Shown here piece after piece: positions 26,831 through 36,411 of a stretch of DNA of 54,629 nucleotides. Both the position numbers and the translations under genes were made by a program. Every line of letters starts with the position of its first letter. Position 1 is the first letter of the stretch. Source of the stretch: an uncultured Bacteroides sp. (GTDB taxonomy: Bacteria > Bacteroidota > Bacteroidia > Bacteroidales > Bacteroidaceae); contig CAQOGY010000021.1 of assembly GCA_948847595.1 (NCBI GenBank), positions 1 through 54,629 on the forward strand, in the 5' to 3' direction. The notes beneath the pieces were generated by a model, which ran no database searches, was not told where the DNA came from, and saw nothing but the letters and a program-made list of their open reading frames with translations.

Positions 26831-29197
26831 TTAGAACGGGTAACCGATAGCAAAATGTATTCCCAGATTCTTGAAGAAAGCTCCGGTTACATTATAATAG
26901 CCGCTACGGTCCGTATCATAAGGCAGATGCAGAGGAATACCGAAGTCGAGACGGAATACGAGAATATCCATGTCATAACGGATACCGACACCCGTTCCCA
27001 AAGCTATTTGTTTAGGGAAAGTCTTCAGACGCAGTTGTGAATTGGGACGTGCTTCTTTTCCATCAGCTAAAAGCTTTCTGTCTTTGCGCAACAACCACAC
27101 ATTTCCTGCATCCAGAAAGGTAGCTCCCCAAAAGCTCTTGAAAATACGGAAACGATATTCCACATTCGCCTCAAAACGGAAGGTTCCTGTCTGATCCAGG
27201 TAGGAATATTTTCCCTCTTCCGGATGATAACCGCCCGGACCGACACTGCGCACTGTAAAAGCACGGATACTATTGGCACCACCTACATAAAATTGTTCAC
27301 TATAGGGAGCTATCGTAGCATTGCCATAAGTAAACAGTGCACCTACTGCCATGCGGCTGGCTATCGCATTATTCTTATCTATGTTCCACAAATGACGCAA
27401 CTCCGTATTCAACTTCACAAACTGTGCAAACGGAGCCCCCAGCAAACTCTTATCCTCTTCATTGAACGGCTTGCCAAAAGCACGGTAAATAAGGGAAGTG
27501 ATATTACCCGCCGAAGTGACGGTAGACTGCCACCAGATAGGGTTCTTTATCCGACGACCCGAAGCATTGTCATACGTATACGTATATTCCATCGCCGGAA
27601 TAAACTGGTTCCTAAGACTGACATACAATGCAGGATTAGCTTCAGCTATCTCTTTAAAATCCTCAGACTGATGCTGCAAGACATTAAATGTCAGTTTAAA
27701 AGGAGTAATACTATGCCGGCTGGTACGGGAGGGCTGGAAATCGTATGTAGCATTGCCGCCAAAGGACAGCAGTTTATAATACTTTGCCCGGTTCAGCTGG
27801 TTGATATACAGACGAAAGGTCGTCGTGGCCGGGAAGTCAAACTCCCGTTTACCCAGATGCGGGAACACGACTCTCGGAAAAGTCAGAGAGGTAGAAAGCC
27901 CCATTTCCCAACTGTTCATCAGTGAGCTCTTCTCACCGCCTCCGGTCTGCCACTCATAAGAGCCTTTCAGTTTTACGTTCCAGCTTTCACCACCTCCGAA
28001 TACATTGTTACGAGTGACACCGAAAGATGCACCGGGACCGGTCTGGTCATTACTCTTCGTTACTACATTCAGTTCCAGTTCTGCATCCAACGGTTTGGCA
28101 AATGTAGCCTGCATAGTGACATCCAGTGTATCACAAGCCGCTGTCGTATCTCGGGGAGCATATTGCATATCCATATAGCTGAATATACCGAGCTGACTCA
28201 ATTTCTCCTGCACCTGCTCCTGCCGGTACTGGCTATAAAGACGGGTACGGTTGGAAGCCCTCATCTGTTTGCTCCGTACAAACTGCTGATAGTTCATCCA
28301 TCGATAGAGCATATTCGGACGGACCTGCAGTTTATCATAATAGTGAATATTCAGATTCTTGTACAAGATACTGTCATTAGGTGCCTCGCCATTCTTTCCG
28401 AAGAGATAGACCGAAGCATCTCCTACATAGTAAGAACGTTGAGCGGCAGCCGGTAATCCCGGAAGAGGAATCAGACGAAGACTGATATGTCCGCCGGGAA
28501 CCAAGGTTGTATCTGCCTGATAGGTCATATAGTCCGGACGGAAGTAGAAATATCCCCGATTACGCAAAAGGGTACTGATACGGGAACGTTCTTCATCCAA
28601 ATCCACCACATTAAACTGTTCGCCGGGGGTGATGTAAGACATACGACGTCCGCGTTCCATGATCTTCAGAGTCTGGGGAGTGAAACGCTGATAATACACT
28701 GTATCAATGAAATAAGGGTTCTTCATATCTACCGTATAGAGCAGACTTGCTTTCAGACTATCTTTCTTATCGACCAAAGTCTCGTAAGTCACCTTTCCAT
28801 TGAAATATCCGTAATCACGGAGCAGGTTAGTGGCTACCTTGACACGTACTTCGGGATTGACAGTAGAAATAAATACGGGCGGATTGGCGGCAAAGCGGTT
28901 AAACATCCACTTACCGAATCCTTTCTTGTATTTCACGAAGTCGTTATACATCCACATTTTAAAAGGAATAGGCAGAAAACCTCCCAACAGAGTAGTACTG
29001 GGAGTTTTGGCAAGCGCTGCATTGATTTCCGTCAAAGCAGTTTCACCAACCCGTGTCGATGATTTATTGACTATCACCGTTTTTCCTCCGGTATAGAGTA
29101 TTTCATCTTCGGGCAGATGTTTCGTCACCGAACACGCCGAAAACAACACTATACCTATAAGACAGCCTGCTAATATGTTAATACGTATATCTTTCAT
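26831..29197 (-). CDS. tamL: TamL: lipidated BamA/TamA-type outer-membrane protein
   Basis: 788 residues. A lipoprotein signal peptide has lipobox FSAC, with C22 lipidated. POTRA-like domains occupy roughly 30-370. A C-terminal Omp85 beta-barrel follows, with repeated aromatic strands, the FYVGGANSIRAFTVRSVGPG segment (the conserved barrel lid motif region) and a C-terminal Phe. Lipidation of a TamA-like barrel is characteristic of Bacteroidota TamL. It should act with TamB to deliver outer-membrane proteins or lipids. The start lies 2 nt past the tamB stop, so the pair is coupled. Confidence 0.88.
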   Translation of the reverse strand: MKDIRINILAGCLIGIVLFSACSVTKHLPEDEILYTGGKTVIVNKSSTRVGETALTEINAALAKTPSTTLLGGFLPIPFKMWMYNDFVKYKKGFGKWMFNRFAANPPVFISTVNPEVRVKVATNLLRDYGYFNGKVTYETLVDKKDSLKASLLYTVDMKNPYFIDTVYYQRFTPQTLKIMERGRRMSYITPGEQFNVVDLDEERSRISTLLRNRGYFYFRPDYMTYQADTTLVPGGHISLRLIPLPGLPAAAQRSYYVGDASVYLFGKNGEAPNDSILYKNLNIHYYDKLQVRPNMLYRWMNYQQFVRSKQMRASNRTRLYSQYRQEQVQEKLSQLGIFSYMDMQYAPRDTTAACDTLDVTMQATFAKPLDAELELNVVTKSNDQTGPGASFGVTRNNVFGGGESWNVKLKGSYEWQTGGGEKSSLMNSWEMGLSTSLTFPRVVFPHLGKREFDFPATTTFRLYINQLNRAKYYKLLSFGGNATYDFQPSRTSRHSITPFKLTFNVLQHQSEDFKEIAEANPALYVSLRNQFIPAMEYTYTYDNASGRRIKNPIWWQSTVTSAGNITSLIYRAFGKPFNEEDKSLLGAPFAQFVKLNTELRHLWNIDKNNAIASRMAVGALFTYGNATIAPYSEQFYVGGANSIRAFTVRSVGPGGYHPEEGKYSYLDQTGTFRFEANVEYRFRIFKSFWGATFLDAGNVWLLRKDRKLLADGKEARPNSQLRLKTFPKQIALGTGVGIRYDMDILVFRLDFGIPLHLPYDTDRSGYYNVTGAFFKNLGIHFAIGYPF

Positions 29198-29199
29198 TC

Positions 29200-32100
29200 T
29201 TACTTCTTTTTCTTAAAGATGAACAGTTCACTGAGCTTATCCAGTTTCTTGCGAAGTACCAGACCGACTCCGGTTTCCGTAATCTCCCCTTCGAGTACAC
29301 TCTCATAGTTCTTATCGTAGAACAAACGGACATAACGGGTTCCCGTACGGTCCAGACGATATTCCAAAGAGATGTTGTCAATGAAGGATTCGGCATCATT
29401 CGTCGCATTTTCGCCCGTCGATACCTTACCGCCGATTACAATCTGGAAGCGGTTATTGAAGAGGCGCTGCGAATAACGGAAACTGTAATCCGTACGCTTG
29501 CCGCCGGTATCCGAGGCGTCATGATCTTCGACACCCACAGAGACGCTGGCATTCTTCAGGTTACCCATCAGTGAATTTATCTGACTGCTCAGTACGGAGT
29601 TCAGGGCAGAACCCATATTCAGCTTGCCAAGTCCGCCGCCTCCACCGCCGATCGGTCCGGTGCCGAGATAGGTTTTCATCAACATGATATAAAGTGCCTG
29701 TTTTCCACGTTCTTCCGCTCCCATTGCTGTCAGTTCATTCTGTATGGTCGCATCTTCCGGGGCCGCTACGTCGAAAGCAAAAGACAGGTTGTCCAACCGG
29801 TTCTTTACGACAATGGAAACGTCAAAGTTAACCATTCTCGTTCCTCCGTTCTCTCCTTCGGATACGGAAGCACGGATACGGTCAGTTGCCTTGAAGTTCA
29901 GCATGGGGTCCATCGGGTTTCCGGTCCAATCTACATAGCTGCCGTTATCGATGGCAAATTCCTTGACTGCAATGATAGGCAGAGAATACTTCATCAGTCC
30001 ACCGCTCAGTGTGTAACGTCCGGTCAATGTCAGGTCTCCCTGCGGAGTGTATTTCATCGAAAGATCGCCACCTCCTTCCAGTTCGATACGATTGTCACTG
30101 GCGTCCAAGTCCACTTTCACCCTGACTGAAGGGTCGATATGAACCATCATCAGCATATCCAATCCACCTAAAGATACGGTAGGCACTTCCTGACGGACAA
30201 CTGTGGTGGTATCACTGAATGAAGTAAATGTCACCAGACTTCCCAAACGATCCTGCACGGTCAGCGGTGAATCGGTCAGTACATACGAGACATCCGTATT
30301 GCCCAGCAGATTCAGGTTTCCACGCATATTCAACCCGTCCAACGGGCCTTTTATGGTTGCCCGCAAGTCCGCAAAGACTTTTCCGTAGACAAGGCTTTCG
30401 CGAGTACGCTTCGCATTCAACAAGGTATAGTTTTCCGCCAGCAGATTCAGACTCGCCATCGGTCGGGACATATCACGGAAATCGACATAACCGTCGATCG
30501 TAAACGGATTCTTTCCCGTGGTGTAAATGGCGAACTTATCAAATATCAGACGATTGTTCTTCAACTGCACAGGGCGGTTATCAAACAGGAAGTTAGCACC
30601 ATACTGGCGTGACAGGACAGATACGCTGTCCAGTATCAGTTCACCGTTTATCAATGGCTGCTCGGTACTGCCTGTTATATTCAGGTCACCGTCCATATCA
30701 CCGGCAAGCGTAACCAGCTCGTCGGGAATAAAGGCGTTGGCAATACGAAGCGGGAAGTGTTCCAACGTCGTATTTACTTCCAGGCTATCCTTTCCCGTCG
30801 AGGTAGGGAGCAGCTTGCCATCTGCTATCAGCACTTCTACCTTATCATGATTCAGATAAGCGTTGAGGTATTGTTTTCCCTGTTCGCCCGGCAGCCATGT
30901 AGCCCCCAAAGTAATATCACCAATGCGCTGGCGTTCATAAGTCAGTTCATCAATGGATGCTTCTGCAGAGAGCTGAAGGTCCTTTTCGGTCTGTATATAG
31001 TGTGCTTCTGCCGAGAACAATCCGGTGATTTCGGGGAAGTAAGGCAGTACGCTCGTTATTTCATCCAAGCGGATTCTCCGGATTTCGACATCGATATTCT
31101 GCAAAGAAACCGTATCTCCCTGTACCGAATGCACACGGAAGCCCATACCTTCATCATCCCACATATCCACATTGGCATACACGCGCATATTCTTATGCAG
31201 ATAAATCCAGTTATGATCTTCGTTGAAGTGGAATTTACGGAACGCAATAATCGGTTCTTCCGGAATCAGTGTAAAAGCCAGTCCATCCCCTTTTCCACGT
31301 CCTCCAACCAGCGGACGGGCATTGACTCCAAGCAACACACCGGTTTTCCCCTTTTCGTTCTTATATTCTGCCAGCAGCTCGGCATCGCGGTCGCGAATCT
31401 CGCCTGTCAGAATAGTGGAGAAGGAAAACTGGGGATTCTTCGGTCCGTTGATTACTCCGGCACGGAGATTCATACGGGTAGTATCCTGTTTGACGGTGAA
31501 AAAGACCGTATCCAGTTGCAAGGTATCCACTTTCAAAGCATGGATGGCTGCTTTGCCGTTGATTCCCCAATCGGGAGCAGTGCCGAATTTCATGGAAGCA
31601 TCATGGAACGATATATTCTTCATTGCCATATAGTATGCCAACGGATTCTCCTTTCCTGCCGAGAAAGAGAAAATAGCCGACGGCAATGCTTCACGCAAAG
31701 CAGCATGATCCAAGAGTTTTTCATCCACCTGCTTCATCAACACATCTACAAAATGGGTAGACTGACGAATCAGAGGATATACACCGGCACGGGCACTCAG
31801 ATTCAGTTTCATATCACCGGCGGTGAAATGAGTGAAAACACGGTTCTGCCGTGCCTCTCCGCTTAAATTGAATGCCAACGGATGTTTCATCGGCTTGGGC
31901 ATAAGTCCCAGTTCGTACAAATCAAGCTGAGTAACGTCAACTGTCACTTTACCGTCCGGATAGCTATGAGCTAAATTATATTCTGCATCCGCCGTCATTT
32001 TCAGGAGTTCATTGTCACTGGTAAGCTGAGCCGTTGCCAAAGCACCTTTAAGATTTCCCGTCAAATGAACATTCGAAAGATGATAGCGGGCGTAATGAAG

Positions 32101-33708
32101 CTGGTCCAAAGAAAGATTCAGATTGGCTAAAGAATGGAAGGACATGACATCCAGTCCCCTGCCCTTGGCATCTGCCGAAAGAGATAGTTCATAAATCGAG
32201 TCTTTCGGGAGAAAATGATGTAGTTGCAGATCGTTTATTTTCAGATCGGCCGTATAAACTTCTGTCGAACTGTTTAATGCGGCATTTACATTCATGCTGC
32301 CCTTGCCTTCTTTCAGATCGAGTTTTGCTTTATACTGCGGGCCGTTCATCTCCATCTTCATCTTGAGACTCATACTGTCGGGAATTACTAAAGAGCCATC
32401 GGGTGTGACTCCAGTCAATCCTGTCAGGAAGTTCAGATTCCGGGTAACCATATCCAGCCCAATAGTTCCCGAACGAGTCAGACTGTCCGTCAGGTTTTCA
32501 AGGATTCCTCCCCCCTTTAGCGAGAAAGCTCCCGGCAAGTCTACCGTGAAGCGCGAAATCTGCATCTCTTTCAGATTTCCATCTGTACCGGCACGAATCA
32601 CTAACGGACGGAACGGATATGCTTCTTTAAACGTTTGAGGCAGTCCGCCGGCAAAAAGCATCACGTCCTCTTTGCCTATATGTGCGTTAAAGCTGGCGGA
32701 TAAACGTCCTGTCGTCGGGATATTTACGAGTTCCCAATAAGTCTGGGCGGACAGGTCTATTTCTGAATGTGGAGTTTGCAGTTTCAGTTCAGGAATGCGG
32801 ATGATAGAATCATTCGAAAAGAGCCGCCCTGTCAGTGAAGTAATACTCAGTCCCGAACGCTCTTCCATCGTTATTTCACGAATCACAGCGTTCATATTTC
32901 TGCCTTCGTAGAGCAGAGAGTCCAATCCGATGCGGATATTCCGGACTGCCATATGAGAGGCGTCAAAACCTTCCGACGGTTGGGCCTCTCCGGTGTCATA
33001 ACTGGCGGAGGCACCCGACAAAAGGAATTGCTTCAATCCATAAAACTGGTTCTTTAAATCCGCTTTGGCGTCATCAATGGTCGCTTCGCCTATGTATGCC
33101 GCCATCTTCATGGAGTCGGCAGGCAGTTTCATACCGAATGATACATTCTTCAACTTCAGTTGATGAAGGTTCACCTTCCAGTTCACAGGAGCAGATGCCG
33201 TCGTATCTTTGGGAGTGGTCGTGGTATCAGTCATCAGAAGTTGTATATGAGTATCGGATAACTCTGTCCGATTGACAACTGCCGTTTCGTTCGATAAATC
33301 GACTCCATGACTTTGCAGAAAGAAGCGTCCCAAAACGCCTTTTATCTGCATCCCCTCTATCAGATTGGCAGAATTGACCGCCACCTGACTTAAGGTAACC
33401 TCGTCAACTTCTACTTTTCCTTTGAGCAACGGCCATGCCTGTACGCGGACATTCAGGCTTTCCAAAGACAATAAGGTATCCGGCTGCTGTATGACTTCCA
33501 CCCCTCGTACCAGCAGATTAAGCGGAAAACGAAGGTCTATCCGTTCCACCTGAATCTGCATTCCGGTTGCTTTAGAAGCATACGCAGTAACCTCCCGTCG
33601 CAAAAGATTCTGAACAGGAGGTATATAAAGTAATACCATCAGTATTACAAAAAGTATTATAGGAGTAAGCAATATCCAGCCCACCCGTCTTATCCATTTT
33701 CGTTTCAT
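29200..33708 (-). CDS. tamB: TamB: translocation and assembly module protein
   Basis: 1502 residues from ATG 33708. An N-terminal membrane anchor (about 7-33) is followed by about 1400 residues of repetitive amphipathic beta-strands, as in AsmA-like bridge proteins that span the periplasm. The C-terminal DUF490/TamB domain is clear (GGDLSMKYTPQGDLTLTGRY, ATDRIRASVSEGE, YSFRYSQRLFNNRFQIVIGG). The last residues are Lys-rich (FIFKKKK). It should carry lipids or assist assembly of outer-membrane proteins together with TamL. An ATG 13 codons upstream is possible but would place a polar stretch before the anchor. Confidence 0.9.
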   Translation of the reverse strand: MKRKWIRRVGWILLTPIILFVILMVLLYIPPVQNLLRREVTAYASKATGMQIQVERIDLRFPLNLLVRGVEVIQQPDTLLSLESLNVRVQAWPLLKGKVEVDEVTLSQVAVNSANLIEGMQIKGVLGRFFLQSHGVDLSNETAVVNRTELSDTHIQLLMTDTTTTPKDTTASAPVNWKVNLHQLKLKNVSFGMKLPADSMKMAAYIGEATIDDAKADLKNQFYGLKQFLLSGASASYDTGEAQPSEGFDASHMAVRNIRIGLDSLLYEGRNMNAVIREITMEERSGLSITSLTGRLFSNDSIIRIPELKLQTPHSEIDLSAQTYWELVNIPTTGRLSASFNAHIGKEDVMLFAGGLPQTFKEAYPFRPLVIRAGTDGNLKEMQISRFTVDLPGAFSLKGGGILENLTDSLTRSGTIGLDMVTRNLNFLTGLTGVTPDGSLVIPDSMSLKMKMEMNGPQYKAKLDLKEGKGSMNVNAALNSSTEVYTADLKINDLQLHHFLPKDSIYELSLSADAKGRGLDVMSFHSLANLNLSLDQLHYARYHLSNVHLTGNLKGALATAQLTSDNELLKMTADAEYNLAHSYPDGKVTVDVTQLDLYELGLMPKPMKHPLAFNLSGEARQNRVFTHFTAGDMKLNLSARAGVYPLIRQSTHFVDVLMKQVDEKLLDHAALREALPSAIFSFSAGKENPLAYYMAMKNISFHDASMKFGTAPDWGINGKAAIHALKVDTLQLDTVFFTVKQDTTRMNLRAGVINGPKNPQFSFSTILTGEIRDRDAELLAEYKNEKGKTGVLLGVNARPLVGGRGKGDGLAFTLIPEEPIIAFRKFHFNEDHNWIYLHKNMRVYANVDMWDDEGMGFRVHSVQGDTVSLQNIDVEIRRIRLDEITSVLPYFPEITGLFSAEAHYIQTEKDLQLSAEASIDELTYERQRIGDITLGATWLPGEQGKQYLNAYLNHDKVEVLIADGKLLPTSTGKDSLEVNTTLEHFPLRIANAFIPDELVTLAGDMDGDLNITGSTEQPLINGELILDSVSVLSRQYGANFLFDNRPVQLKNNRLIFDKFAIYTTGKNPFTIDGYVDFRDMSRPMASLNLLAENYTLLNAKRTRESLVYGKVFADLRATIKGPLDGLNMRGNLNLLGNTDVSYVLTDSPLTVQDRLGSLVTFTSFSDTTTVVRQEVPTVSLGGLDMLMMVHIDPSVRVKVDLDASDNRIELEGGGDLSMKYTPQGDLTLTGRYTLSGGLMKYSLPIIAVKEFAIDNGSYVDWTGNPMDPMLNFKATDRIRASVSEGENGGTRMVNFDVSIVVKNRLDNLSFAFDVAAPEDATIQNELTAMGAEERGKQALYIMLMKTYLGTGPIGGGGGGLGKLNMGSALNSVLSSQINSLMGNLKNASVSVGVEDHDASDTGGKRTDYSFRYSQRLFNNRFQIVIGGKVSTGENATNDAESFIDNISLEYRLDRTGTRYVRLFYDKNYESVLEGEITETGVGLVLRKKLDKLSELFIFKKKK

Positions 33709-33903
33709 GCAGGATGTGTCAGTGTAAAAGTGATACAAAGTAAACAAATTACTTTGAAAAAAGGTTTGTCCAAAAGCTAAAATGTGAAAAAGCCGGAGGT
33801 TATGGTTGCATTTAGCGCAATTTCATCCCGTTCATTCCGTTCATTCGGAAGGTGAGATATTTGTCAAGGCAGCACCTTCTCACTATGCTACGAGCTTATG
33901 CCC
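33709..33903. other. Upstream region of tamB, no gene
   Basis: No full-consensus -7 element was found. A 9-bp tandem repeat, CCGTTCATT twice, lies near 33829-33846. A 7-bp inverted repeat, GAAGGTG (33848-33854) and CACCTTC (33873-33879), has an 18-nt loop. Array B starts just beyond. Confidence 0.4.
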
Positions 33904-33998
33904 GTGCCACTACGTTGGCACGCTTGTGCCACCGCAGTGGCACGACTGTGACATGCCTTTGGCACAACTGTGCCAACAAGGTGGCACAAGCATGGCAC
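33904..33998. repeat. Array B: tandem short palindromes, 22-bp period
   Basis: Arm GTGCCA starts at 33904, 33926, 33948 (as GTGACA) and 33970; arm TGGCAC starts at 33916, 33938, 33960 and 33982. All steps are exactly 22 bp. Written as in arrays A and C the unit is TGGCAC, 4-nt loop (GCTT, GACT, AACT), GTGCCA, 6-nt linker (CTACGT, CCGCAG, TGCCTT, ACAAGG). One more TGGCAC lies at 33993, half a period further. The array sits about 37-131 nt past the stop of the hybrid kinase gene and about 195 nt before tamB, both on the minus strand. It may help end the kinase transcript or bind a protein. Confidence 0.88.
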
Positions 33999-34034
33999 TA
34001 TATAGGCTGTTCCAAAGGAGCTGCCGGGAGAGAT

Positions 34035-36392
34035 TTAATGTAAACCGAAACTATACTCCTCAGCAGCACGAACAACTTTACGCACCGCCTCCAAAGTCTC
34101 CAACGTAGTCTTTTCTATTTCTTCGGAGAATTCTTCCCCCCGGCAAGACTCCAGCCATCTTAATGAAGCAACAGACTCAGAAGCTCCGATCAAGGTGAAA
34201 AGCGGAAGGAGTTTATGAGCCATAGCGGCTATTCCATCCACCTCCCTGTCAGTTAATGCCTGTTGCATCCGGTCGGCATTCTTACCGGTCTCTTCGATAA
34301 AAGTCCGGATAATAGAACACGCCGCTTCCGGATCATCTTCCGAGAAGGCAGTCAGTGCAGAAAAGTTGAATAAAGTATCTTCAGGCAGCGCATCTGCAAT
34401 CAATTGCATATCATGTGTTATATGCGCCTCATCAGCTGACATCTGTCCTTCATTCAGAGTTACCAGCAATTCTTTCACCGTAAAAGGTTTGTGCAGGCAT
34501 CCGGCAAAGCCATGTTCATGCAAAGCCTTCTCATCCATTTCGCTGCGTGCCGTGACAGCAATAACAGGAATATTGCGGGCTTGCGGAATGTTAGAGGCAC
34601 GCAATAATTTGACCAGATCAAAACCGTTGATAGCAGGCATCTGTATATCGGTCAGCAGCACATCAAACGTCGAAGAGCGCAGTTGCTCTATCAGTTCTTC
34701 CAACTGCTCGCAGCAAACAGCATCGATGTTGTGCTGTTTCAGCATGGCAGCAGTCAGGTTCAGCTGAATCTTATCATCATCAATCAGAAGCACACGGATC
34801 ACCTTCATGGCCGGTACGGCATCTGTCTCTTCCGGAGAAACATCCGTATCTTTGGATGGTTTCTTAATTCTGCTCCCGAAAGGTTTATTTTCCACTATTA
34901 ACTTGCCCACCGGAAAGAGTGGCAACACGACAGTAAAGCAACTTCCTTTTCCTAACGTGCTTTGTACATCGATCGTACCTTCAAGCAGAAGAACCAGCTT
35001 ATGCACAATGGACAATCCCAGTCCGAATCCTTCTTCTCCCTGCGCACCGGGGAGGCGGGTAAATTCCTGGAAGATGCGTTCCCGGTCTTCCGATGCCATC
35101 CCTTTGCCGGTATCCTCAACCGCTATTGTCAGCTTCGAAGCGTTATAACCAACAGTTAATGTGATCTTGCCCTGCTGAGTGAATTTCACCGCATTGGACA
35201 AGAGATTATTCACTATCTGCTGAATACGTAAAGGATCACTGATATATTTCTCCGACAATTCCGGAGCGATATGACATTGCAAGACCAAGCCTTTAGCCGC
35301 CGTCAGAGGTTCAAAGCAAACACGGATTTCTTCAAACAGCTGAGCAGGATTAAAAACAATCCGGTTCACTTCCGCTTTATTGAGGTCAAGACGGTGGAAA
35401 TCAAGCAAATCGCTTACTAACTTCAGTAAATGCTCTGAAGAACTTTTCATGTTGTCCAGATAGAATCGCTGCCGTTCATCTTCGGTCAGGCGGGACAAGA
35501 GTTCCGTATATCCCATTATCGAGCCTAATGGCGCCTTAAAGTCATGGGTAATGGCAAGCATCAGTTTCTCACGGGCAACAAGCAAGTCTTCCGCCCGCTT
35601 ATTCGCTTCTTCGAGCTGACGCCGATAACGGTTGCTACGAGTAATATCCCGCATAATTAAGATCAGGAAAAAGGCGGATAAGAATACGGCACCAATGGCA
35701 ATTCCGGCAATGATATTAGCCGAACGCATCCGCACCTCTTGCTGAAGTTCCGCATCCTGACGGGCACGCGCAGACATTTCCTCCTCGTATCCTTTTATCA
35801 GACTATCCATTCTTGCGGTCAGCTGTGTATTCATCCGCTGATACCTCGTACTGGTACGCCGGATCGTTCGCCTCCGCTGCAACCGTTTCTCTTCGGTAGC
35901 CATGCGAATCTTATGCTGAAGGGAGTCCGCCGACTTGACAGGTTCCAATATCGTATCGGTGGCAATTTCCAGAGAAGTATTGACCAGCACGGCAGTATCT
36001 TTCTTAGAAGGCGCGAACACTTCCCCCAATCGTTTGAAGAAGCCTTTCTTCTTCGGGGTAGTGATCAGAGAATCGCGTTTGGTAATAACCCGGTGTTGTA
36101 CCCGTTGCTGAGTAATCACCGAGTCCTGCTGTTCTGATATGATTTCTTCAATCTCCGAGGCGGAAAGCAAGCTATCATTCGCCTCGCTCAGCACCCGCAG
36201 CATCTGAAGGGTATTCTGATCTTTCTCATGGAGAAGACTCAGCAGACTGTCTGTCCGCAGATTCTGCTGATCGTCCGCAGCCGACAGCGTCTCCATCTCC
36301 TGATGCACAAACACCAGAGAAAAAAGAAGAATCGCCAGCAGCAATATATAGCCGATGGTTATTTTCAGTTTGGTGGAGCGAAAGGAAGCCAT
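34035..36392 (-). CDS. Hybrid sensor histidine kinase with receiver and HPt domains
   Basis: 785 residues from ATG 36392; a TTG two codons earlier is less likely. TM1 lies at about 10-29 and TM2 at about 226-247. Between them is a basic, helical periplasmic segment. The HisKA motif is ITHDFKAPLG with H283 as phospho-acceptor. The ATPase domain shows NNLLSNAVKF, EDTGKGM and GFGLGLSIVHKL. A receiver domain follows (LLIDDD, LLTDIQMPAINGF, VTARSE, HKPF). The C-terminal HPt domain contains AMAHKLLPLF with the phospho-His. There is no DNA-binding domain, so phosphate must pass to a separate regulator, which is not adjacent. It follows the MATE gene by 19 nt. Confidence 0.9.
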   Translation of the reverse strand: MASFRSTKLKITIGYILLLAILLFSLVFVHQEMETLSAADDQQNLRTDSLLSLLHEKDQNTLQMLRVLSEANDSLLSASEIEEIISEQQDSVITQQRVQHRVITKRDSLITTPKKKGFFKRLGEVFAPSKKDTAVLVNTSLEIATDTILEPVKSADSLQHKIRMATEEKRLQRRRTIRRTSTRYQRMNTQLTARMDSLIKGYEEEMSARARQDAELQQEVRMRSANIIAGIAIGAVFLSAFFLILIMRDITRSNRYRRQLEEANKRAEDLLVAREKLMLAITHDFKAPLGSIMGYTELLSRLTEDERQRFYLDNMKSSSEHLLKLVSDLLDFHRLDLNKAEVNRIVFNPAQLFEEIRVCFEPLTAAKGLVLQCHIAPELSEKYISDPLRIQQIVNNLLSNAVKFTQQGKITLTVGYNASKLTIAVEDTGKGMASEDRERIFQEFTRLPGAQGEEGFGLGLSIVHKLVLLLEGTIDVQSTLGKGSCFTVVLPLFPVGKLIVENKPFGSRIKKPSKDTDVSPEETDAVPAMKVIRVLLIDDDKIQLNLTAAMLKQHNIDAVCCEQLEELIEQLRSSTFDVLLTDIQMPAINGFDLVKLLRASNIPQARNIPVIAVTARSEMDEKALHEHGFAGCLHKPFTVKELLVTLNEGQMSADEAHITHDMQLIADALPEDTLFNFSALTAFSEDDPEAACSIIRTFIEETGKNADRMQQALTDREVDGIAAMAHKLLPLFTLIGASESVASLRWLESCRGEEFSEEIEKTTLETLEAVRKVVRAAEEYSFGLH

Positions 36393-36411
36393 AGGCAATT
36401 AATATTTTAAA

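Noticed and set aside
33904..33998. TGGCAC arms of array B as sigma-54 -24 elements
   Set aside because: The distance from GG to the next GC is 9 nt and not 10, no TTGC follows, and the arms are symmetric repeats in every unit.
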